This document shows, piece after piece, positions 6,446-12,010 of a DNA stretch of 12,010 bases. Origin of the DNA: an uncultured Chloroflexota bacterium (lineage in GTDB: Bacteria > Chloroflexota > Dehalococcoidia > Lucifugimonadales > CAJWER01); the NCBI GenBank assembly GCA_913030785.1, contig CAJWER010000074.1, forward strand, positions 1-12,010, in the 5' to 3' direction. Position 1 is the stretch's first letter; each line of letters opens with the position of its first letter. Made by a program: the position numbers and the translations under genes. Under the pieces are notes generated by a model. The model did no database searches. It saw nothing but the letters and a program-made list of their open reading frames with translations, and was not told the DNA's origin.

Positions 6446-7996
6446 CTACTCTGCCTCGAACATCTCGACCAGTCGAGGTTTTACGACCTTGCCCATCGCG
6501 TTGGTCGGCAGCACGTCGAGTGTGATGACCCGCTGCGGCAGCTTGTAGGGGGCGAGCCGGTCTCGCGCCCATTCGCGCAGCGAGTCCCGCGTTATCTGTG
6601 CGCCATCCCTTGCAATCACCGCCGCAGACACGGCTTTCCCCCACTTGGGATCTCTTATCCCAACGACGGCGCATCGTTCCACGTCCGGGTGCAACGCCAG
6701 CACCTGTTCCACCTCACGGGCCGACACGTTTTCGCCGCCGGTGATGATGATGTCCTGGGACGCGCGGCCCCAGATCCGGTACTGGCCGTCCTCGACCGAC
6801 GCCACGTCACCCGAGCAGAACCATCCTTCCCGGTCAAACACCTCGCGAGTCGAGTCGGGCCTGCCCCAGTACTCACGAAACACGCTGGGGCCGCGCACCT
6901 GAATTTCACCTGCTTTTCCCGGCGAGACCGGTGCGCCATGTTTGTGCTCACCCGTCTCCTCGTCCAGGGACATCTCGACCAGCCGCACCTCTACGCCAGG
7001 CAAGGGAGTGCCGACATGACCGGGCACCCGTTCACCCACAAGTGGATTCGAAAGTGCCATCCCTATCTCGGTCATGCCGTACCGTTCCAGCAGTGTATGG
7101 CCCGAAATGTCTTTCCATCTTTCGAGTGTCGCCACCGGCAGAGCATCGGAGCCGCAGACCATGAGACGCAGACGTGCAACGCCCTCCGACAAGGCTGCCT
7201 GTCTTTCCGCAGACATCCCTTCCCACTCGCCAATCAGTGAGGCGTAGATGGTGGGGACGCCCATGAATAGCGTCAGTTCACCGGACCCCAAGCGGTCCCA
7301 AACCAGGTTGGCATTCCAGCGCGGCAGGATCTCGCAGGTTGCACCGGACCACAGCGCACAGGCCATCGCATTGATAATGCCATGTACGTGGTGCAGAGGG
7401 AGCACATTGAGGATATGGTCGCCAGCACTCCAACCCCAGGCATCCACGAGAGTTTCGACCTGTGCCTGAATACTACGATGGGTAGCGACGACTCCCTTTG
7501 GTTTGCCGGTGGAACCGCTCGTATACAAGATCGTGGCCATACGATCATCTGCAACGGTCGGCAGCGCCACTCGCGACGAGCCGGTTATGCGATCCGTGGA
7601 GATTAGCGGAATCCCACGCGACTGTGCGATAGGCGCGAGGACGCTCTCGAAGTCTGGATGCGCCACGATCACTGTGGCCCCGGCATCGTCGATCGTGTAC
7701 TCGATTTCGGCAGGTGGGTGGGACACAGCCAGCGGGACTGCCACCCCCCCGGCACGCCATATCGCCCACTGGGTAACGACGTAGGTCCAGCCCGCGGGAA
7801 CCAGGAACGCGACCCGCGCCTCGGCAAGATCGGACGCTCCGTCCAACAGGATCGCTGCGACCTCGGCACTGGAAGTCAGGAGATCGTCGTAGCTAAATTT
7901 GCCCTCGGGTGCGACGACCGCCGTCCGCGCACCGTGCCCCTGCGCTTGGGCGATCAGTGGCACGCTTTCGTGGCTATCGATAGGTGTAGGTGACAT
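6446..7996 (-). CDS. AMP-forming acyl-CoA synthetase, malonyl-CoA synthetase (MatB/ACSF3)-like
   Basis: This 516-residue ANL-superfamily ligase activates a carboxylate with ATP and transfers it to CoA. Visible motifs are the phosphate loop YTSGSTGKPKG (158-168), NVLPLHHVHGIINA (197-210), LFMGVPTIYASLI (~243-255), ERYGMTEIGMALSNP (304-318), VGTPLPGVEVRL, the GWFCSGD aspartate motif (391-397), the hinge/A8 region GRASQDIIITGGENVSAREVE (~410-430) and the catalytic Lys503 in NAMGKVVKP. The LPLHHVHG, RYGMTEIGMALS and GTPLPGV stretches are those I associate with ACSF3 and MatB, so malonate or methylmalonate is the best substrate guess; another short acid is possible. The frame stays open up to 8236, but ATG at 7996 is chosen: the family alignment begins there and an extended -10 box lies 7 bases ahead. 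First gene of the operon. Confidence 0.88.
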   Translation of the reverse strand: MSPTPIDSHESVPLIAQAQGHGARTAVVAPEGKFSYDDLLTSSAEVAAILLDGASDLAEARVAFLVPAGWTYVVTQWAIWRAGGVAVPLAVSHPPAEIEYTIDDAGATVIVAHPDFESVLAPIAQSRGIPLISTDRITGSSRVALPTVADDRMATILYTSGSTGKPKGVVATHRSIQAQVETLVDAWGWSAGDHILNVLPLHHVHGIINAMACALWSGATCEILPRWNANLVWDRLGSGELTLFMGVPTIYASLIGEWEGMSAERQAALSEGVARLRLMVCGSDALPVATLERWKDISGHTLLERYGMTEIGMALSNPLVGERVPGHVGTPLPGVEVRLVEMSLDEETGEHKHGAPVSPGKAGEIQVRGPSVFREYWGRPDSTREVFDREGWFCSGDVASVEDGQYRIWGRASQDIIITGGENVSAREVEQVLALHPDVERCAVVGIRDPKWGKAVSAAVIARDGAQITRDSLREWARDRLAPYKLPQRVITLDVLPTNAMGKVVKPRLVEMFEAE

Positions 7997-8003
7997 GAGC
8001 GGT

Positions 8004-8012
8004 ATTTTAGCA
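8004..8012 (-). promoter_or_regulatory. Extended -10 promoter for the ligase-amidase operon, likely leaderless
   Basis: On the - strand TGC-TAAAAT ends 7 bases before the ATG at 7996, so transcription should begin at or within a base of the A of the start codon. The TGn extension is present. No good -35 hexamer is seen at 16-18 bases, and no Shine-Dalgarno sequence precedes the ATG; both fit a leaderless message. Confidence 0.65.
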
Positions 8013-8038
8013 GAAGCGACATGGCGCACCGGCCAAAC

Positions 8039-8067
8039 TTGACACCCGACACGGACGGCCCTAGGCT
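8039..8067 (+). promoter_or_regulatory. Sigma-70-type promoter for the M24 peptidase
   Basis: A perfect TTGACA (8039-8044) is followed by a 17-base spacer and TAGGCT (8062-8067). Only 9 bases separate the -10 box from the ATG at 8077, so the leader would be about 0-3 bases and has no room for a ribosome site. It is divergent to the operon promoter 30 bases away. Confidence 0.75.
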
Positions 8068-8076
8068 CGGCAGACC

Positions 8077-9246
8077 ATGCCCATTTCACAGATACTGCGA
8101 GACGCCCGCGAGCACATGCGGTCCGCCGGATTTGGCGGCTGGCTGCTATACGATTACCACAACGCCAACCCGATATTTTGGGACACGGTTGGCCACGTCC
8201 CCAACGTAACCCGACCGTGCTGGCTTTGGGTCCCAACCGAAGGCGAGGCCCAACTGCTCGTCAGCTATGTTGACCAGGGACGGTTCGCCCATCTCGGCCT
8301 GCCATCGACCACCTTTGTCAGTCGCGACGAGATGGTCGCTGGGCTCAAGGCACTACTGCCCGCTAATGGCACGGTCGCCATGGAGTATTCACCGTCATCC
8401 GAGCTGCCCCGGATCTCGCGCGTCGACGCCGGTACGTTGGAGCTGGTTCGCTCCCTGGGTGTTGAGGTCGTCTCCTCCGCCGACATAGTCCAGTACGCAA
8501 CCCAGCGATGGGACGACGGCCAACTCGCCTCGCATGTTGCAGCCGCCAAGAAGCTGGCCGCCATCGTGAAGAGGGCCTTTCGCCACATCCGCGAGACGCT
8601 CACGCACGGCATCACGGAATATGAGATAGCAGAGTTCATCCGCAGCCTCTACAAAGCCGAGGGATTGGAGACTCCCGACGGTCCCATCGTCGCCGCGAAC
8701 CAGCATTCGTCGGACCCTCACTTCGACCCTACAGTGGGGGAGTCCGTAGTCATCTCCGAGGGTGACTGGGTGTTGATCGACCTATGGGCCCGACTCCACG
8801 GATCGGACACAATGTACGCCGACATCACATGGACCGGGTACGTCGGCAAGACCGTGCCTCAGCGCCAACAAAGTGTCTTCGACACCGTAATCGGCGCGCG
8901 GGACATGGGGCTGGCAGAGATCGTGGATGCCTCGGCCGCAGGGCGGGAACTGCAGGGATGGCAGGTAGACAGAGTGGCGAGGAACTTTGTTAGTCGTGCG
9001 GGTCACGGGGAGCAGTTCAGCCATCGCCTCGGCCACAGCCTCGGACGCGAGGTCCACTCCAATGCAGTCAACCTCGACGACTGGGAGACTCATGACACGC
9101 GCCTGCTGATCCCCGGCCTCGCAGTCACCATCGAGCCTGGTATCTACCTGCCGGAGTTCGGTGTCCGCTCCGAGATCGATGTGTTCATCGGCGAAGACGG
9201 CCCACGGGTCACCACCGAGGTCCAGACTGAAGTGTTCTTAATTTAG
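8077..9246 (+). CDS. M24 family metallopeptidase (Xaa-Pro aminopeptidase/dipeptidase type)
   Basis: This is a 389-residue 'pita-bread' peptidase that would remove residues next to proline from short peptides. Residues 1-~150 are the creatinase-like N-terminal domain and ~155-389 the catalytic domain. The five metal ligands can be placed: Asp235 (VLIDLWARL), Asp249 (YADITWTG), His320 (RLGHSLGREVH), Glu353 (TIEPGIY) and Glu366 (GVRSEIDV). Supporting His327 and the EPGIYLPEFGVR block are intact, so the enzyme should be active with Mn, Co or Zn. The two Asp ligands are 14 residues apart instead of the usual 11, implying a 3-residue insertion in the hairpin. No signal peptide is seen. The ATG is fixed by the promoter 9 bases ahead. 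Creatinase-like hydrolases share this fold, so a non-peptide amide substrate remains possible. It lies divergent to the amidase operon. Confidence 0.92.
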   Translation: MPISQILRDAREHMRSAGFGGWLLYDYHNANPIFWDTVGHVPNVTRPCWLWVPTEGEAQLLVSYVDQGRFAHLGLPSTTFVSRDEMVAGLKALLPANGTVAMEYSPSSELPRISRVDAGTLELVRSLGVEVVSSADIVQYATQRWDDGQLASHVAAAKKLAAIVKRAFRHIRETLTHGITEYEIAEFIRSLYKAEGLETPDGPIVAANQHSSDPHFDPTVGESVVISEGDWVLIDLWARLHGSDTMYADITWTGYVGKTVPQRQQSVFDTVIGARDMGLAEIVDASAAGRELQGWQVDRVARNFVSRAGHGEQFSHRLGHSLGREVHSNAVNLDDWETHDTRLLIPGLAVTIEPGIYLPEFGVRSEIDVFIGEDGPRVTTEVQTEVFLI

Positions 9247-9423
9247 AAACCCCTGTGCGCCGTGAGGCCAGGCTCCTTTGTCGTCGACTCTTCCATCGCA
9301 TGTCAAATAGTTGATAACGGGCCCACGGCGGATATAGTGACGACGGCTCCCCAACTCAATAATGGTCTGCCCGGATCTCTGCCGGGTCGGAGTGAAATCT
9401 AGACCCCAAACGGATCTTATGGA
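9247..9423 (+). other. Intergenic region before the broken histidine kinase
   Basis: No protein-coding gene is convincing here. It holds one promoter-like element (9311-9338), a short CCCGG/CCGGG inverted repeat (9370-9386) without a following T-run, and a 21-codon ORF (9362-9427) that overlaps the ATG at 9424 by ATGA but has no ribosome site. Confidence 0.5.
9311..9338 (+). promoter_or_regulatory. Predicted promoter upstream of the histidine kinase
   Basis: TTGATA (9311-9316), a 16-base spacer and TATAGT (9333-9338) make a good sigma-70-like pair. It points toward the broken histidine kinase, whose likely original ATG (9424) is about 85 bases downstream. Confidence 0.5.
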
Positions 9424-9777
9424 ATGACCGCACGCCACAAACCCCCAAATCGCCCAGCCGGTCCGATCGGTATCAAGATACCTGTATAGGACCAGGCCAG
9501 ACAATACGCCGCCCTCGCCGTCTATCTGGCCTCATACCCCGTCTTCGAAGCGCTCAGTGGGGTCGGCGCCGGGGCTGTCGCCATCCTCCCCGTCAGTGTA
9601 GTTACCTGGTTCTACGGGGTCAGGGCAGGGATCGTTGCTGCGATTCTGGCCTTCCCTCTAAATGTCGGGATGCAGATGCTTACCTCCGATCGAAGACTGG
9701 AGGAGTGGCTGAAGGCCGATGGCATTATCGGCCACGCTGCCCTCTTGGGCACGACCTTAGTCATCGGCCTCCTGTGA
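9424..9777 (+). pseudogene. N-terminal membrane sensor part of the histidine kinase, broken by two stops
   Basis: From ATG 9424 the frame reads MTARHKPPNRPAGPIGIKIPV, meets TAG at 9487, and then reads on for 95 codons in the same frame until TGA at 9775. These 95 codons encode a typical kinase membrane module: YAALAVYLASYPVFEAL, AVAILPVSVVTWFYGV with AGIVAAILAFPLNVGM, an amphipathic loop, and GIIGHAALLGTTLVIGLL. After the TGA the same frame gives DIAAKARRELSVGVQAEGEL, the expected coiled linker into the PAS domain. The protein is thus continuous except for the two stop codons. The TGA sits where sensor kinases of this type often have Arg (LRDI-like), so CGA to TGA is a plausible origin. Between the stops there is no ATG before the second hydrophobic block. 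Confidence 0.72.
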
Positions 9778-9810
9778 GATATCGCTGCCAAAGCTCGGCG
9801 CGAACTTAGT

Positions 9811-10947
9811 GTGGGTGTGCAGGCCGAGGGGGAACTACGGCTCAGCGAAGACCGCTACCGGACCCTCTACACGCACACGCCAATCATGATGCACTCTCTC
9901 GACATGGAGGACCGTCTCCTCGCCCTTAACAAATGCTGGACAGACGTAATCGGGTACGAGTCAAAGGAGGTCATAGGACGCAACGCGATGGAGCTGTTTA
10001 CGGAGGAGTCCCGACGGCACCAGATGGAGGTGACCAGACCCGAGGCAATCCGAACCAATGAATTCAACGACGTGCCGCTGCAGATGATGAAGAAGAGCGG
10101 CGAGATAGTGGATGTTCTCTTGTCTGGGGTCGCGATCACAAACGACGATGGTGAGATGATCTACTCCGTCTCTTTTCTCATGGACGTAACCGAAAGTACC
10201 CGTGCCGAACGTGAGCGGCGTACCCTCGAGATGAAGGCGCTGTCCCAGTCCAAACTTGCCACTCTCGGGGAGGTGGCCACCGGTGTTGCCCACGGGATCA
10301 ACCAGCCGCTCACGTACATCAGTACGACGATCCAAACGCTGCTCGAGGATTTCGAACTCGATGATCTCGACACCGAGTCAGCAAAAAACCGTCTATCCGA
10401 GTCCAATCGACAGGTCGACCGAATAACCACCATTGTCGACCACCTTCGTACGTTCGGACGCGCCAACGAAACCGAGCTTACACCGCTTCAGATCGAGACG
10501 GTGCTGGACAGTTCTCTGACTCTCCTGGGGGAACGGATCAAGGGACTTGGCATCGATTTGCAGCGAGCAGCCACGCCAGGAATACCGGATGTTATGGGCA
10601 ATAGCAGCCAGATCGAGCAGGTCTTCATCAACCTGTTTCAGAACTCTATAGACACCCTCGCGGACAAGGAGAGCGGCGCCCTTATCGCAGTGAGTATCCG
10701 TACACCACCTGACGAATCTGAGGCTGAGGTAGTCTTCTCCGACAATGGCAGCGGCGTCGCGCTCGATGACGCCAACCGGGTCTTCGAGCCCTTCTTCACA
10801 ACGAAGGAGCCCGGCAAAGGCACCGGGCTCGGACTTTCAATCGCATACTCGATCATTATGGACCACGGTGGCTCAATCACTTGCGATTCGGAGCCAGACA
10901 AGGGGACGACGATCACCTTCAGCATACCGGCGGTCGGTTCGCGGTAG
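9811..10947 (+). CDS. PAS-domain sensor histidine kinase, 3' part of an interrupted gene
   Basis: This 378-residue open part contains a PAS domain (~12-130, SEDRYRTLY...), then HisKA with the phosphoacceptor in ATGVAHGINQPLTYI (His161), then the HATPase_c domain: N-box VFINLFQNSID (Asn274, Asn278), DNGSG (311-315), FEPFFTTKEPGKGTGLGLS (~325-343) and the closing GTTITFSIP. All nucleotide-binding boxes are intact. The H-box has Gly where this HEINQPL class nearly always has Glu, one base from GAG. The GTG at 9811 is only the first possible start after the TGA; it has no ribosome site, and the natural protein should begin near 9424 with membrane segments. If expressed alone it would be a soluble kinase. 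No response regulator gene is seen beside it. It converges with the next gene; the 48-base gap holds no clear terminator. Confidence 0.82.
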   Translation: MGVQAEGELRLSEDRYRTLYTHTPIMMHSLDMEDRLLALNKCWTDVIGYESKEVIGRNAMELFTEESRRHQMEVTRPEAIRTNEFNDVPLQMMKKSGEIVDVLLSGVAITNDDGEMIYSVSFLMDVTESTRAERERRTLEMKALSQSKLATLGEVATGVAHGINQPLTYISTTIQTLLEDFELDDLDTESAKNRLSESNRQVDRITTIVDHLRTFGRANETELTPLQIETVLDSSLTLLGERIKGLGIDLQRAATPGIPDVMGNSSQIEQVFINLFQNSIDTLADKESGALIAVSIRTPPDESEAEVVFSDNGSGVALDDANRVFEPFFTTKEPGKGTGLGLSIAYSIIMDHGGSITCDSEPDKGTTITFSIPAVGSR

Positions 10948-10995
10948 CCTCTAGGTCGATCGAGTTGATCTCACGGCACACATGACGCGCCAAGT

Positions 10996-12009
10996 TCACC
11001 CTAGAATCGGCCCCACAAAAAGCTCTTCGGGCAGGAAACTTTCCTTGGCTGTGGAATGCGGGTGGTCGAGACCGATCGTGGTTACGACACCCATCGCGGT
11101 ATAGTGGGAACTCTCCCCACTTGCGCCGCTCTTGTTGCCCCCACCATGCCCCCTCAACCACTCATCGTCGATCAAACGCTCTCCTTTCCACATCCCTCCG
11201 GTGGCCACGAGGTGCCCCCAGCGAGCAAGGTCAGATGCACTGATAATCGCCCAGCCAGGCCCACTCCTTACCGGGTGCCCACCGACCTCATACGGTGGGT
11301 CCAGATGGGTGTAGGCGTCCGGGATACGCGGATACAGGTAGCGGTCGTTCTTGATGGCGCGGCCGGCCGGCCATTCCCAGCTGTTGGCGAGGATTCCTAT
11401 TTTGCTAAACAGTCTTTCGTCTAACACATCCTTGAGATCTCTGTTCCATACCGCAGTCAACGCCTGCGCAAGTCTCCAAAACCCCGCACTGCTATACAGG
11501 CCGACTGTCCCAGGCTCGGCATGAGAGTACAGGTCGTAGACTGGGTCACCGGTCCAATGGGCCCACGAGGGAATTCCTGGCTCAGCAAGGTGAGCCTCAA
11601 GGCCGGTCCGGCCTTCTCGCCACCGCGCGCCTAACTCGATGGCGAATCCACCGTAGTGAACGTTGCCGTCCTTTGGCCCTGCCAGTTGCCTCCAGGTCAA
11701 AGCCGAGTGGTGGCCTCGGTCCAGATGCTTGTGCACATGCGACAGCTCCCCCGCGCCGGTCCAACTGCGATGGATAGGCTCATCCGGATCCACCAGCCCG
11801 TCAGCCACGGCTAGTCCTAGAAGGGCGTGCGCAAATGCCTTGCCCGTCGATGCAGTCTGCGCCCGGTAGTCGGGATCGCCCCAGGAGTGCAGCATATAGC
11901 CGCCGCGAGTGAGGACAGCACCCCACTTTCCGTTGGAATGGTCCTCGCCGCCAAACTCAGCAGCGCGTACATCAAGGCCCTCCAAGAAGTGTCGGAGCCC
12001 TGGCCCATC
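10996..12009 (-). CDS. Beta-lactamase-family (class C-like) serine hydrolase, 5' end outside window
   Basis: This is a penicillin-binding-protein/esterase-fold hydrolase. The frame is open to the window edge, so the TTG at 11985 is probably internal and the N-terminus is missing. Counting from that TTG, the SxxK nucleophile motif is STGK (Ser46, Lys49) in TASTGKAFAHALLGLAVADGL, equivalent to the family's 'SVTKSF..ALG.LVDDG'. LDRGHHSALTWRQL matches the following 'ITIRHLL' helix region. The second motif, normally YxN, reads Tyr-Ser-Ser in GLYSSAGFWRLAQAL (164-166). GWAIISASDLARWGHLVATGGMWKGERLI is the typical C-terminal block. I see no clear HxG/KTG triad. Substrate unknown: such enzymes include esterases and D-amino-acid peptidases, and there is nothing specific for antibiotic resistance. 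It fits the hydrolase-rich surroundings but is not in the amidase operon. Confidence 0.85.
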   Translation of the reverse strand, partial: DGPGLRHFLEGLDVRAAEFGGEDHSNGKWGAVLTRGGYMLHSWGDPDYRAQTASTGKAFAHALLGLAVADGLVDPDEPIHRSWTGAGELSHVHKHLDRGHHSALTWRQLAGPKDGNVHYGGFAIELGARWREGRTGLEAHLAEPGIPSWAHWTGDPVYDLYSHAEPGTVGLYSSAGFWRLAQALTAVWNRDLKDVLDERLFSKIGILANSWEWPAGRAIKNDRYLYPRIPDAYTHLDPPYEVGGHPVRSGPGWAIISASDLARWGHLVATGGMWKGERLIDDEWLRGHGGGNKSGASGESSHYTAMGVVTTIGLDHPHSTAKESFLPEELFVGPILG

Positions 12010-12010
12010 G

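Noticed and set aside
6689..7240. 183-codon + strand ORF opposite the ligase
   Set aside because: The antisense ligase frame carries every ANL motif; this ORF shows Cys/His/Arg-rich shadow composition.
9369..9387. CCCGG/CCGGG hairpin as a terminator for the M24 gene
   Set aside because: The stem is only five base pairs with a seven-base loop and no T-run follows; it also lies after the predicted kinase promoter.
9362..9427. 21-codon ORF coupled by ATGA to the kinase leader
   Set aside because: No ribosome site and too short to judge; the overlap may be chance.
9238..9504. 88-codon - strand ORF in the gap after the M24 gene
   Set aside because: No recognisable features, no ribosome site, and it lies antisense to the kinase leader frame. 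Weak, though not impossible.

Overview
The window looks like two unrelated genomes joined inside one open reading frame at about position 3120-3131. Left of the join (1-~3125) the genes read as gammaproteobacterial: the 3' end of a fused-type pntA, a complete pntB, and the C-terminal 399 residues of an E. coli-type dihydrolipoamide dehydrogenase (Lpd) on the opposite strand. Hand counts give about 47% G+C for the 240 bases left of the join and about 62% for the 240 bases right of it. The right part (~3125-12010) has a different character: amide and peptide hydrolases, an acyl-CoA synthetase and a PAS histidine kinase, with promoters placed almost on top of start codons. A free-living marine or soil bacterium, perhaps Chloroflexota (SAR202-like), would fit, but that is an impression from gene content and not a placement.

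Layout. pntA (partial) and pntB run on + and overlap by ATGA; together they encode the proton-translocating transhydrogenase. From 4754 down to 1932 on - lies a 940-codon ORF. It begins as an S9 (prolyl-oligopeptidase-type) peptidase and ends as Lpd, with each half missing an essential part. Upstream of it on - is a compact operon, in transcription order: a malonyl-CoA synthetase-like ligase (7996-6446), a 70-residue AtzG/GatC-like protein (6407-6195), an amidase-signature hydrolase (6192-4789) and the S9 peptidase (from 4754). The ligase and a divergent + strand M24 (Xaa-Pro type) metallopeptidase (8077-9246) share an 80-base region holding two promoters facing opposite ways, both apparently giving leaderless or nearly leaderless mRNAs.

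Downstream, 9424-10947 is one reading frame of a membrane sensor histidine kinase broken by TAG at 9487 and TGA at 9775. The PAS and kinase domains remain open from 9811. At the right edge, on -, is a beta-lactamase-family serine hydrolase (10996 to the edge) whose N-terminus lies outside the window.

Working together: the right-hand operon suggests uptake-linked breakdown of amides or small peptides, with an amidase plus small scaffold partner releasing a carboxylic acid that the ligase could activate to a CoA thioester. Malonamate to malonate to malonyl-CoA is one possible reading. The most striking structure, the S9-Lpd fusion, is much more likely a chimera from assembly or amplification than a new enzyme.
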